Shown: piece by piece, positions 25,203-32,582 of the stretch | Layout: each line of letters opens with the position of its first letter | How positions within the stretch are numbered: position 1 is the first letter of the stretch | DNA from: Ligaoa zhengdingensis | GTDB taxonomy: Bacteria > Bacillota > Clostridia > Oscillospirales > Ruminococcaceae | Direction: 5' to 3' | DNA: 35,088 nucleotides | Assembly (NCBI RefSeq): GCF_014384885.1 | Contig: NZ_JACRST010000023.1 | Coordinates: 1 to 35,088, forward strand | Made by a program: the position numbers and the translations under genes | Notes under the pieces: model-generated | What the model was told of the DNA's origin: nothing | The model's input: only the letters and a program-made list of their open reading frames with translations | The model's database searches: none

Positions 25203-26546
25203 ATGCGCAAGGATACTTTTTTGCGGCGTGCGATCCGCCGCGCGCTGGCGCTGAGCCTGGCGGCTGTGATGGCGCTGGGCCTCTCGGTGACGGCCAGCGC
25301 CACCTATGCCCCCCCGTTCGACGTATCGGCCGAGGCGGCCTTGCTGGTGAACCTCAACACCGGCGACATCATCTATGAAAAAAATGCGGACCAGAAGATG
25401 TATCCCGCATCGCTCACCAAGCTGATGACCTGCATCCTGGCCTTTGAGATGTGCCCCGACCTGGACGGCACCACCGTGACCGCCAAGGCGTACATCTATG
25501 ACGAGTTTTACGGCCTCAACGTCTCCACGGGCGATATCAGGCGCGGCGAGACGATGACCATGCGCCAGCTCATCTATGCGATGCTGATGCAGAGCGCCAA
25601 CGAGGCGGCCAGCATCGTGGCCGACTACCTGGGCGACGGCAGCATCCCCTACTTCGCCGAGCTGATGACCGAACGCGCCAAGGAGCTGGGCTGCACCGGC
25701 ACCAACTTCGTCAATCCGCACGGCCTGTTCGACGAGAACCATTACACCACCGCGCGGGACATGTACCTGATCGCCAAGCACGCCATCAGCATCCCGGGCT
25801 TTCTCGAGATCGCCAGCACGGTGCACTACGAGGTGGGCTCGACCAACGTCCACGAGAGCCTGGCGTGGAACACCACCAACACGATGATGCGCAAGGGCAC
25901 CACCTACTACTATGAGCCGGTGAAGGGCCTCAAAACCGGCACCCTGCCCGAGGCGGGCAAATGCTTTGTATCCACCGCCTCGCAGGACGGGTTCGACTAC
26001 CTGTGCGTGGTGCTGGGCGCGCCGATTGTGCAGGATGAGAACGGCCGTGAGATCGACAACAAGGCGTTCGACGACACCAAGAAGCTGTATGAGTGGGTGT
26101 TCGACACCTACTCGATCAAGACGCTGATGGAAAAGGGCCGGGATGTGACTGAAATCCCGCTGCGGCTGGCCAAGGACGTGGACTACATGAAGCTGGCGAG
26201 CGACGAGCGGTTTTCCGCACTGGTCCCCGACGAGATCGAGGCGTCGAGCGTGGTGCTGGAATATGAGCTGCCCGAATACATCACCGCGCCGGTGAAGAAG
26301 GGCGACCGCGTGGGCACCGCGCGGCTGATCCTGGCCGGCGAGCAGATCGGCGAGGTGCCGCTGGTGGCCACCTTCAGCGCGGAGCGCAGCGCCGTGGCCT
26401 ACGCGATGGACCAGCTCGAGACGGTGACCCTCTCCTACTGGTTCAAGTTTGGGGTGGTGTTCCTGGCGAGCTTCATCGTGTTCTACATCATTCTGATGAT
26501 CCTGCGCAACCGCAGCCGTCGCCGTTACCGCCGCCCGCAGCGCTGA
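25203..26546 (+). CDS. D-alanyl-D-alanine carboxypeptidase (PBP5/DacF family)
   Basis: A 447-residue secreted penicillin-binding protein that trims the terminal D-Ala from peptidoglycan stem peptides. A signal peptide covers about residues 1-34 (twin Arg/Lys start, hydrophobic core, VTASA). Active-site motifs are SLTK with the nucleophile Ser, SAN and KTG. A C-terminal beta domain is followed by a membrane helix (about 415-435) and a basic Arg-rich tail, so it is anchored outside the cell. The start ATG 25203 has GGGAG 10 nt upstream. DacF (sporulation) and DacA types cannot be told apart here. Confidence 0.92.
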   Translation: MRKDTFLRRAIRRALALSLAAVMALGLSVTASATYAPPFDVSAEAALLVNLNTGDIIYEKNADQKMYPASLTKLMTCILAFEMCPDLDGTTVTAKAYIYDEFYGLNVSTGDIRRGETMTMRQLIYAMLMQSANEAASIVADYLGDGSIPYFAELMTERAKELGCTGTNFVNPHGLFDENHYTTARDMYLIAKHAISIPGFLEIASTVHYEVGSTNVHESLAWNTTNTMMRKGTTYYYEPVKGLKTGTLPEAGKCFVSTASQDGFDYLCVVLGAPIVQDENGREIDNKAFDDTKKLYEWVFDTYSIKTLMEKGRDVTEIPLRLAKDVDYMKLASDERFSALVPDEIEASSVVLEYELPEYITAPVKKGDRVGTARLILAGEQIGEVPLVATFSAERSAVAYAMDQLETVTLSYWFKFGVVFLASFIVFYIILMILRNRSRRRYRRPQR

Positions 26547-26559
26547 CACAAAAAATATC

Positions 26560-26596
26560 GCCCGGGAGCCGTCGAAGGTTCCCGGGCGTTTTTTTG
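26560..26596 (+). terminator. Terminator of the carboxypeptidase gene
   Basis: CGCCCGGGAGCC (26560-26571) and GGTTCCCGGGCG (26578-26589), then T7. The A-rich left flank suggests it also ends the convergent acyltransferase-like gene. Confidence 0.93.
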
Positions 26597-26601
26597 ATGG
26601 A

Positions 26602-27363
26602 TTATCGTCGCAGCAGCGCGAAGAGCAGGGACAGCAGCCCGTAGATCACCGGCTGATGCAGCAGGTAGATGTAGATGGTGTTGCGCCCCAGGGCGGCCAA
26701 CCACCGGCAGTGGGGCCGGTAAAACCAGGATGGCGCACGGCGCGCCTTGATGGGCACGCCCACAAAGGCGCCGCCCAAAAACCAGAAAATCCAGGGCAGC
26801 AGCGGGAAGTAGTCGGACGACCAGAATCCCTCGCGTGGGAACCCCAGCCAGAACAGCCAGGAAGTCCCGTACCAGGCGTCGGGCAGCGCCATCTCCCAGC
26901 CGCGCATCCCCCAAAAGCCGAGCTGGGTGTTGAAGGTGAGAAAGAACAGCGCCGCGCACCCGATCACACCCGCCCAGGGCGGGATACGGTCGAGCAGCGG
27001 CCGCAGCAGCGGGAACAACATCATGCACACGCCCAGCATGTGCAGCACCCCGAACAGCACGATCTGTTCGGGCAGAACCACTGCGGTGACCAGCGTCATC
27101 AGCATACCCAGCGCAAAGCACTGCGCCCCGCGCTTGAGGTTGTTGCGCGAAAAGCGGGACGCCACGCCGGATAGAAACACAAACAGCCCCGCGATTAGAA
27201 GCTGAATCCAGGTGGTGAAGGTCCAGCGGAACGCGGGGATGTTGACATCGAAGATGTAGACCAGGTCGTAGAAGGTGTGGTAAACCACCATCAGCAGGAT
27301 GAATGCGCCGCGCAGCTCGTCCACCAGCCACACGCGGCCGCTGAGATCCCTTTTTTCCGCCAT
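26602..27363 (-). CDS. DUF1624 / heparan-acetyltransferase-like membrane protein
   Basis: A 253-residue integral membrane protein with about seven hydrophobic helices. The opening VWLVDELRGAFILLMVVYH with an early His, and the closing GRNTIYIYLLHQP, fit the DUF1624 (HGSNAT catalytic-domain-like) family, which resembles membrane acyltransferases. The actual substrate is unknown. GGAGGGG precedes the ATG. It lies 23 bp after the DUF4358 lipoprotein gene and is probably cotranscribed with it. Confidence 0.8.
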   Translation of the reverse strand: MAEKRDLSGRVWLVDELRGAFILLMVVYHTFYDLVYIFDVNIPAFRWTFTTWIQLLIAGLFVFLSGVASRFSRNNLKRGAQCFALGMLMTLVTAVVLPEQIVLFGVLHMLGVCMMLFPLLRPLLDRIPPWAGVIGCAALFFLTFNTQLGFWGMRGWEMALPDAWYGTSWLFWLGFPREGFWSSDYFPLLPWIFWFLGGAFVGVPIKARRAPSWFYRPHCRWLAALGRNTIYIYLLHQPVIYGLLSLLFALLRR

Positions 27364-27386
27364 CGGCGCGTCCCCTCCGCTCTTAC

Positions 27387-27914
27387 TTATCCTGGGATCG
27401 TCTCATAGATCACGGTGCGCGCGGCGTCCAGGTCGTCCACCATCAGCATGATGACGTAATCGCCGCGGGAGAAAATTTCGGCCTCCTGCGCGATGCGGTA
27501 GGCGTCGTGCACGTCGTAGTTTTCAAATTCGCTCACACGCTCGGTGCGGCGCTGCTCCAGCGCCTCGATCACCTGATCCACCGACTGTTCGTCGGGCACC
27601 TTGACGATCACCACATCGGCGACACCGTAGCGTCCGCTGGAATAGCGCGCGGCGTAATCGGAAATGAGGCCGGTTTCGATGTGGAACAGGTCGTTGATCT
27701 GGTCGAGGCCGGCGTCCTGCAGGCCCTTCATATCGATATCCTCATAGATTCGGTCGATCACATCGCCGAGGCGCTCGGGCTCGGTCTGCGCGTACACGAT
27801 GCTCGACTCGGCCTCGGACAAGGGCGCTTCGGGCTCGGACGGCGAACAGGCCGCCAACGCGATCAGCGCCGCTGCACACAGCGGCAGGGCGCACCATCTT
27901 TTCCAATCTTTCAT
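27387..27914 (-). CDS. DUF4358-type lipoprotein
   Basis: A 175-residue protein with a lipoprotein signal (lipobox ALAAC, Cys about 23) and a DUF4358-like domain after a short acidic linker. Recognisable parts are the GLISDYAARYSSGRYGVADVV stretch in two halves, an alpha-helical VDQVIEALEQRR and the closing YVIMLMVDD. The function of DUF4358 is unknown. It has a good sigma-A promoter and heads the unit with the membrane protein downstream. Confidence 0.82.
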   Translation of the reverse strand: MKDWKRWCALPLCAAALIALAACSPSEPEAPLSEAESSIVYAQTEPERLGDVIDRIYEDIDMKGLQDAGLDQINDLFHIETGLISDYAARYSSGRYGVADVVIVKVPDEQSVDQVIEALEQRRTERVSEFENYDVHDAYRIAQEAEIFSRGDYVIMLMVDDLDAARTVIYETIPG

Positions 27915-28006
27915 AAGCCACTCCTGTTATCTTATCATGTCCGGGCGGCGCATCCGGTCGAACTGTGCGCCTGCCCGCCCGTTTGCAAAAACGGCGTCCT
28001 GTTAAA

Positions 28007-28034
28007 ATTATAAACGTTTTGGCGGCTTCGTCAA
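28007..28034 (-). promoter_or_regulatory. Sigma-A promoter of the DUF4358 gene
   Basis: On the minus strand, TTGACG (28029-28034), a 16-bp spacer and TATAAT (28007-28012). The leader of about 85 nt can fold into a GC-rich hairpin (GGCGCA/TGCGCC with outer GC pairs). Confidence 0.8.
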
Positions 28035-28098
28035 GCAAACGGGCGGCGAATTCACAGGATGTTAAAACCATAGAAAATTTTGGACGGCACGGGGCGGG

Positions 28099-28395
28099 TC
28101 ATCCGTCCTCCTGCATAGACAGCGGGTCCCGCCCGAAGAACGCCTCCACGGTCATCCATACGCCCAGGCGGTAGCCGTAGACAAAGCGGTCGGTCTCAGC
28201 GAGGTCCTCGACCTCCCAGTGCGCGGCCTCCAGGTTGTCGAGCAGGGCGCGGGCCGGTGGGTCGAGCACCGCGGTCAGCGCCGCCTCGCACTCGGCCAGG
28301 CGGGCGGCTGCCTGCGCCTGTTTCGAGCCGCGCGCGACGCGGTTGGGCGCGGTGAGCAGGTTGCCCTGGGCAAACGCTTTTAAAATAGATTCCAT
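28099..28395 (-). CDS. DUF6809-type small protein
   Basis: A 98-residue helical protein. The opening MESILKAFAQGNL and the late FVYGYRLGVWMTVEAFFG match a short family I know as DUF6809, frequent in Clostridia, often near mobile DNA, with no known function. AAGGGG lies 7 nt before the ATG. A promoter with flanking inverted repeats lies about 200 bp upstream, and a candidate antisense RNA crosses the leader. Confidence 0.75.
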   Translation of the reverse strand: MESILKAFAQGNLLTAPNRVARGSKQAQAAARLAECEAALTAVLDPPARALLDNLEAAHWEVEDLAETDRFVYGYRLGVWMTVEAFFGRDPLSMQEDG

Positions 28396-28433
28396 ACCAT
28401 GTACCCCTTTTTATTTGGATTTCGCGCCCGCCC

Positions 28434-28462
28434 TTGCCAGGCGCCGCCGCACATGGTACAAT
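28434..28462 (+). promoter_or_regulatory. Sigma-A promoter of the candidate small RNA
   Basis: TTGCCA (28434-28439), a 17-bp spacer and TACAAT (28457-28462), with an upstream TGG giving an extended -10. No plus-strand gene follows; a terminator does. Confidence 0.6.
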
Positions 28463-28468
28463 ATTTGT

Positions 28469-28554
28469 GCAGCGATATCCGGGCATTTCCGGACAGGCTG
28501 TTGTGTGGAGAAAGCGGTGCGTGTAAAGGGTGCGCCGCTTTCTTCATTTTTTTT
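28469..28554 (+). ncRNA. Candidate small RNA antisense to the DUF6809 leader
   Basis: A predicted transcript of about 86 nt between a good promoter and a strong terminator. It has a first stem CAGC/GCTG with inner TCCGG/CCGGA (28470-28500) and a terminator stem GAAAGCGG/CCGCTTTC (28510-28542) followed by T8. No coding gene on this strand explains the terminator, as the neighbouring genes are all on the minus strand. The transcript would be fully complementary to the leader of the DUF6809 mRNA. It fits no RNA class that I recognise. Confidence 0.5.
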
Positions 28555-28579
28555 GCGCGTCATAATCTTATCCCCCCAT

Positions 28580-28620
28580 TTTTAATGCGCATATTAAGTA
28601 TATTATCATGCGCATTAAAA
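28580..28620. promoter_or_regulatory. Inverted-repeat operator, 13-bp arms
   Basis: TTTTAATGCGCAT (28580-28592) and ATGCGCATTAAAA (28608-28620) are exact inverted copies 15 bp apart. They flank the -10 box of the minus-strand promoter, one arm filling the spacer and the other covering the start point, as expected for a repressor site. Confidence 0.65.
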
Positions 28621-28625
28621 GTCAA
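28597..28625 (-). promoter_or_regulatory. Sigma-A promoter of the DUF6809 gene
   Basis: On the minus strand, TTGACT (28620-28625), a 17-bp spacer and TATACT (28597-28602). It predicts a leader of about 195 nt. Confidence 0.75.
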
Positions 28626-28639
28626 GGGCTATTTCGCGC

Positions 28640-28825
28640 TTATTTCTCTGTTTCGTCATATATCTTGTCGATCCCCTTGCGGACAACATCGGATGTGGTC
28701 AACCCCAGCTTAGCCTTGCAGTGTTCCAATTTCTTTTTTGTTTCTTCACTGACCAACACGAAGATGCGATCTTTTAGACGTTTCTCCCCAATGGGTGGGC
28801 GGCCCATCTTTTTCTTTTGTTCCAT
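28640..28825 (-). CDS. Ribbon-helix-helix-like DNA-binding protein
   Basis: A 61-residue basic protein opening MEQKKKMGRPPIGEKRLKDR. The MGRPP start, a short beta-strand (RIFVLVSEET) and two helices (KKKLEHCKAKLG, TTSDVVRKGIDKIY) give the CopG/Arc-like ribbon-helix-helix plan. Proteins of this kind act as dimeric repressors, often of their own gene. GAGGTG precedes the ATG. It is AT-richer than the core genes. The DUF6809 gene lies downstream on the same strand with a similar promoter, making it a probable target. Confidence 0.75.
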   Translation of the reverse strand: MEQKKKMGRPPIGEKRLKDRIFVLVSEETKKKLEHCKAKLGLTTSDVVRKGIDKIYDETEK

Positions 28826-28854
28826 GATTTCACCTCGCTTCCAACCATATTTCT

Positions 28855-28884
28855 ATCATACACTATTCTGCGCATGGAAGTCGA
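28855..28884 (-). promoter_or_regulatory. Promoter of the ribbon-helix-helix gene
   Basis: On the minus strand, TCGACT (28879-28884), an 18-bp spacer holding ATGCGCA (28869-28875) and TATGAT (28855-28860). The same ATGCGCA lies at nearly the same place in the DUF6809 promoter. Confidence 0.55.
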
Positions 28885-28996
28885 GACTCTGCGCGACTTT
28901 TTCAATCTTCGCCCCTGAACCGGAGAACTTTTGCTTTGTTTTCTTCGCTTTTAGATGCACAATGAACTCCGTTTGATGTCCATTATAAAAAATATA

Positions 28997-29015
28997 ACAC
29001 CAAATGGTGTATACT
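28997..29015 (+). promoter_or_regulatory. Palindromic operator next to a -10 box
   Basis: ACACCA-AA-TGGTGT (28997-29010) is a perfect inverted repeat. It runs into TATACT (29010-29015), which would be a -10 box for the Xre gene at 29051; a convincing -35 box was not found. The site fits autoregulation by that Xre protein. Confidence 0.45.
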
Positions 29016-29050
29016 GTGAATAAAAAATTCTATCGCAGGGGGGAAGCCGT

Positions 29051-29262
29051 ATGCCGTACAAGCGAATCAGAGACCTAGGGAAGACCAAAACCTGAGCCAA
29101 AGGCAGCTTGCCGAAATCCTTCATATGCACAAAACCACATATGCGAGATACGAAACGGAGGAAAGGGAAATCCCGTTTGATATCGCTATCATGCTCGCGA
29201 AGTACTACAACGTGAGCCTCGACTACATCGCGGGCTTGACGCAACAGAAGGAAATCAAGTAG
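29051..29262 (+). pseudogene. Xre-family HTH regulator, frameshifted
   Basis: A short Xre regulator of about 70 codons broken by one missing base. From ATG 29051 the frame reads MPYKRIRDL and then stops at 29093. From 29080 the next frame continues as EDQNLSQRQLAEILHMHKTT, then a typical YARYETEEREIPFDIAIMLA and YYNVSLDYIAGL, to TAG 29260. Restoring one base after CTA (29075-29077), which would give RDLREDQNLSQ, joins both parts into a complete HTH protein. GGGGGG AAG before the ATG could be its ribosome site. Either a real mutation or a sequencing slip is possible. Divergent from the ribbon-helix-helix gene. Confidence 0.75.
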
Positions 29263-29428
29263 CTTCTAACGTACCGAAAACTGGCCGAAACAGTTTCGAC
29301 GGCGCCTCTATCAGCGCCCCGCCGCCATCCCTTTTACTTTATCTGTGCATTGGGAAAATACTCCGCTAACATAAACAAGGGTAGCCTCATATTTCGAGGC
29401 TGCCCTATAAGAATGATGCAGAATCGTT
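29263..29428. other. Intergenic gap with one hairpin
   Basis: No gene is seen. GGGTAGCCTC (29379-29388) and GAGGCTGCCC (29396-29405) form a stem 24 bp past the end of the patatin-like gene and may terminate it on the minus strand, where TTGTTT follows. The T-run is weak. Confidence 0.4.
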
Positions 29429-30277
29429 TTAAGCTAAATAGTCTTTAACGTCATCACAATAGGAATAGCCGTCTTTCCGTCCGATTTGGTATCCGCGGCA
29501 AAGAGAGTCGATATTCTTTTCCAAATGCCCGATATTCAAAGGCTGTTTGGGGGCAATCACGAGAGCTTCTTTATTGTTTGCCATCGTAAAAATACGTTCC
29601 CGTTCTTCTTCATACAACAGATTTTCATTTTTAATATCTTCAACAAGTTTTGGAAAAGATCGATAAAACCTTTCTGCTGCCTTGCATATAACTTGCGATG
29701 GCTTTGCTTTTTGATAGGTCGATTCCCGCGTCAGAATAAAAATAACGCGGTCGTATTCTGGGTGGATATCTAAAAAATGCAAAGGTGTTTTATTGGCAAT
29801 CCCACCATCCAAATAAGGGATCCCTTCTATTTCGACCCTGCGATTCAGAAAAGGCATCGACGCTGATGCGGCGATTGCTTTCATGATATTACTGCTCTGG
29901 TCTCGATCTATGTATTCCTGTTTTCCTGTTACGCAGTTCGTTACGGCGGCGTAGAATTTCACCTTGTTATGATAAAATGTATCCTTGTCAAACGGAATAT
30001 ACTGCGGAACCTCGTGTAAGATGAAATTCAGACCGATCATATTATGCTCACGGCGAATAGCTTTTTCTCCGGCATAACGTGGATCTAATCCATAGGCATA
30101 AGTAACATCTTTTACCCGTCCTGGCTGTTTGGCCACATAGCACATTCCATTCAAGGCTCCCGCAGAAACGCCAACTACGCAATCTGGGTAGAGATCATGT
30201 TCCATAAAAACATCCAGAATACCCGCAGTGTAGATTCCTCTGTAGGAACCTCCCTCTAATAAAATAACGCTTTTCAT
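29429..30277 (-). CDS. Patatin-like phospholipase
   Basis: A 282-residue patatin-family lipid acyl hydrolase. The oxyanion loop is LEGGSYRGIYTAG near the N-terminus, the nucleophile Ser is in GVSAG, and the catalytic Asp in YLDGGIANKTP. It has no signal peptide, so it probably acts on membrane lipids from inside or by a separate route. GAGGTAA precedes the ATG. The DNA is clearly AT-richer than the genes on either side, which suggests acquisition. Patatin effectors occur in phage-defence systems, but no cyclic-nucleotide synthase is encoded here, so a housekeeping role is just as likely. Confidence 0.92.
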   Translation of the reverse strand: MKSVILLEGGSYRGIYTAGILDVFMEHDLYPDCVVGVSAGALNGMCYVAKQPGRVKDVTYAYGLDPRYAGEKAIRREHNMIGLNFILHEVPQYIPFDKDTFYHNKVKFYAAVTNCVTGKQEYIDRDQSSNIMKAIAASASMPFLNRRVEIEGIPYLDGGIANKTPLHFLDIHPEYDRVIFILTRESTYQKAKPSQVICKAAERFYRSFPKLVEDIKNENLLYEEERERIFTMANNKEALVIAPKQPLNIGHLEKNIDSLCRGYQIGRKDGYSYCDDVKDYLA

Positions 30278-30471
30278 TTATTTACCTCTTACTTAATTTA
30301 AAACTTCAAGCTGATACACAAGCGGCGATTTGTCAAGTCAATTTTTATCATATTCTAGCATAGCGGCAGGCAGATTGCAATTAGCGTAAAAAGACCCGCC
30401 GCCCCTTTTCTTCCCGACAACTTTATGATAAAATAAGAGGTAGATTGCTAAAAAAGAAAGGGTTGTATTGT
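30278..30471. other. Intergenic gap
   Basis: AT-rich spacer between divergent genes. TGATAAAAT near 30426 may be a -10 box for the plus-strand gene, and tandem TTGAC words near 30331-30342 may be -35 boxes for the minus-strand gene, but neither promoter is complete. Nothing else is seen. Confidence 0.4.
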
Positions 30472-31062
30472 ATGGAAATTTGGCAGATTGCAGTTCTCGC
30501 TGCCTGTGTGGTTGCCGCCGTGCTCATCTGGCTGCTGGTGCGGCGCTCCAAAACCGTGGACGGCCGCAAAAAGCGCGTCGCGGGCGCGCTCAAAAAATTT
30601 GCCGCGCTGCACAACTTTAAAGTGCTCAGCGACGTCACCCTCCCCGCCGCCAAGGATACAACCGTCCACGTGGACAACATCCTGGTGGGCTATTTCGGTG
30701 TGCTGCTGGTGAACGCCGAGGTCGCCGAGGCCGATTACTACGGCGAGGAGCGCGACGAGACCTGGACCATCGTGCAAAACGAGGTCAAAACCCGCATCCC
30801 CAACCCCCTGCGCGCGGGCGAAGCCGCCATGGAGGCGGTGCGCGCCATCTTTGTCAAAAACAACGTGTTCAACATCCAAATGGAACAGCTGGTGGTGTTC
30901 ACCTCCCCGTTCCGCAAGCACGCGCTGTATGTCAAGGACTCCCTGCCGGTGGTCAACCTGCGCCGGCTCAACGCGCTGTTGGGCAAAACCCGGTTTGAAA
31001 AGGACAACGGCGTGGATGTGGACCTGATCGCGGGCCTGATCGACGGCAACCGCATAAAATAA
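30472..31062 (+). CDS. Membrane protein with NERD-like domain
   Basis: A 196-residue protein with one N-terminal membrane helix (about 4-24), a basic stretch and a soluble domain. The order of HVDNILVGYFGVLLVNAEV, YYGEERDETW and later LVVFTS resembles the NERD (nuclease-related) domain: Asp, hydrophobic strands, then Gly-Glu-x-W. A nuclease role is not shown, since the usual Glu-Lys pair reads AEV here. AAAGGG lies 9 nt before ATG 30472. It is followed after 21 nt by the ABC ATPase gene and is probably cotranscribed. Confidence 0.55.
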   Translation: MEIWQIAVLAACVVAAVLIWLLVRRSKTVDGRKKRVAGALKKFAALHNFKVLSDVTLPAAKDTTVHVDNILVGYFGVLLVNAEVAEADYYGEERDETWTIVQNEVKTRIPNPLRAGEAAMEAVRAIFVKNNVFNIQMEQLVVFTSPFRKHALYVKDSLPVVNLRRLNALLGKTRFEKDNGVDVDLIAGLIDGNRIK

Positions 31063-31083
31063 CAAGGCAAGGAGGCCGCCGCT

Positions 31084-32538
31084 ATGCCCGAACAACTGCT
31101 TCGGCTGGAAAACGTGACCCGCCGGATCACCAGCGAGTTTTATATCCGCGGGATCGACCTGACCCTTTACCGGGGGGAGGTGCTCGCGCTGGCGGGCAAA
31201 AACGCCGCGGGCAAATCCACCCTGGCGGGCGTCATCAACGGGGCGCTGCCCGCGGACAGCGGCCGCATCTGGTTCGAGGGCCGGGCGGTGGAGATCGACA
31301 GCCCTGCGGCCGCGATGGAGCTGGGCATCGTCACCCTGGTGCAGAACAACCACGGGTTTGAGGACCTCACCGTGGCCGACAACGTGCTGGTGGGCAACCC
31401 GAAATATTTTAAGACCGGCGGCCTCACCCCCAAGCGGATGCGGGTGGTCTGCCAGCCCTGCTTCGACGAGCTGGGCATCGCCGTGGACCCGGGCGCGCGC
31501 TTCGGCGACCTCACCCCCGCCCAAAAGCAGGCGGTGGCGCTCGCGCGGGCGCGCCTGTTCGACGCGAAGCTCATCATCCTGGATGAGCCCTCCTCCCGCC
31601 TGACCGAAACCGACTGCGAGACCCTCTACCAGATGGTGCGCCGCCTGCGCGACACGGGGGTCTCGATTTTGTATATCACCCACCGGCTGAGGGAGATCCT
31701 CGCCCTGGCCGACCGCGTGGCGTTTGTGGAGCATGGAGAGATCAAGCTGGTGCGCGAGACCGCAGGGCTCACCGAGCTCGACCTGATCGAGCAGATCGAG
31801 GGGCACGGCGTCGGCGACCTGTACGGCCGGGCGGACCGGGCGGAACCGGGCGAGCCGCTGCTGGAGGTGGAGCACCTCTCGGCGGGCGGAATCCGCGATG
31901 TGAGCCTCACGGTGCGGCATGGCGAGCTGGTCGCGGTGCTTTCGGACGGCGGCCAGGGGATGCAGGGGCTGCTGCACGCCCTGCTGGGCCTGATCGGCCA
32001 CACCGGCGTGATCCGCCTGGACGGCCGGGAGGCTGCGCTCACGAGCCCGCTGGAGGCGGACGCGCTGCGCATTGTGGCCGCGGTGGACGAGGACACCGAG
32101 GAATTGCTCGCCACCTACGACAGCAAGGGCGGGCGCGCCACCGGGCGGCTGTCCGCGCTGGGGGCGGGCTGGAAGCAACTGACCATCAGCATGGGCCGCA
32201 TGACCCGCAAGATGGTGGGGATGAAGCAGGAGGCCGAGTACATGACCGGCGGCTTCCGCCAGCGCGAGCTGATGCAGCGGACGCTGGGGCGGGACGGCGA
32301 CCTATACCTGCTGGTGGACGCGACCAACGGGGTGGATTTGCAGATCCGGCTGCGCATTTACAACGACCTGGGCGCGCTGTTGGCGCGCGGGCGCGGGGTG
32401 CTCTATTTTACCAACGATGCGGCGGAGGCCGCGGGGCTGGCCGACCGAGTGCTTGTACTGCGTGGAAACACAATTGTTTTTGAACGATATGCAAAAGAAA
32501 TAGACGCCGCAACCCTGACAAAACTGTTAAAAGGGTAA
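31084..32538 (+). CDS. Tandem ABC ATPase (sugar/nucleoside-importer type), second half degenerate
   Basis: A 484-residue fusion of two ATP-binding cassettes, like MglA/RbsA-type importer subunits. The first half is near-complete: Walker A GKNAAGKST (38-46), Q-loop in TLVQNN, a weak signature LTPAQKQ, Walker B LIILDEP (about 163-169) and switch His in YITHR. In the second half the P-loop reads SDGGQGMQG (about 286) with no GKS/T, the signature is TGGFRQREL, Walker B is YLLVDATNG without the catalytic Glu, and the switch His is replaced (FTND). No permease or binding protein lies in the window. GGAGG precedes the ATG. Confidence 0.88.
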   Translation: MPEQLLRLENVTRRITSEFYIRGIDLTLYRGEVLALAGKNAAGKSTLAGVINGALPADSGRIWFEGRAVEIDSPAAAMELGIVTLVQNNHGFEDLTVADNVLVGNPKYFKTGGLTPKRMRVVCQPCFDELGIAVDPGARFGDLTPAQKQAVALARARLFDAKLIILDEPSSRLTETDCETLYQMVRRLRDTGVSILYITHRLREILALADRVAFVEHGEIKLVRETAGLTELDLIEQIEGHGVGDLYGRADRAEPGEPLLEVEHLSAGGIRDVSLTVRHGELVAVLSDGGQGMQGLLHALLGLIGHTGVIRLDGREAALTSPLEADALRIVAAVDEDTEELLATYDSKGGRATGRLSALGAGWKQLTISMGRMTRKMVGMKQEAEYMTGGFRQRELMQRTLGRDGDLYLLVDATNGVDLQIRLRIYNDLGALLARGRGVLYFTNDAAEAAGLADRVLVLRGNTIVFERYAKEIDAATLTKLLKG

Positions 32539-32554
32539 AACTTCCCGCTTTTAA

Positions 32555-32582
32555 TTGACGAAAACGCGCGAAGTGTTATAAT
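32555..32582 (+). promoter_or_regulatory. Sigma-A promoter of serC-serA
   Basis: TTGACG (32555-32560), a 16-bp spacer and TATAAT (32577-32582) with an extended -10 TGT. The leader of about 95 nt holds an inverted repeat GCGCCA (32607-32612) and TGGCGC (32643-32648) with inner CCGC/GCGG. No T-box or riboswitch core is recognised in it. Confidence 0.85.

Noticed and set aside
29429..30277. CBASS-type defence operon built on the patatin gene
   Set aside because: No nucleotidyltransferase, ubiquitin-like or HORMA gene is adjacent; the gene stands alone.
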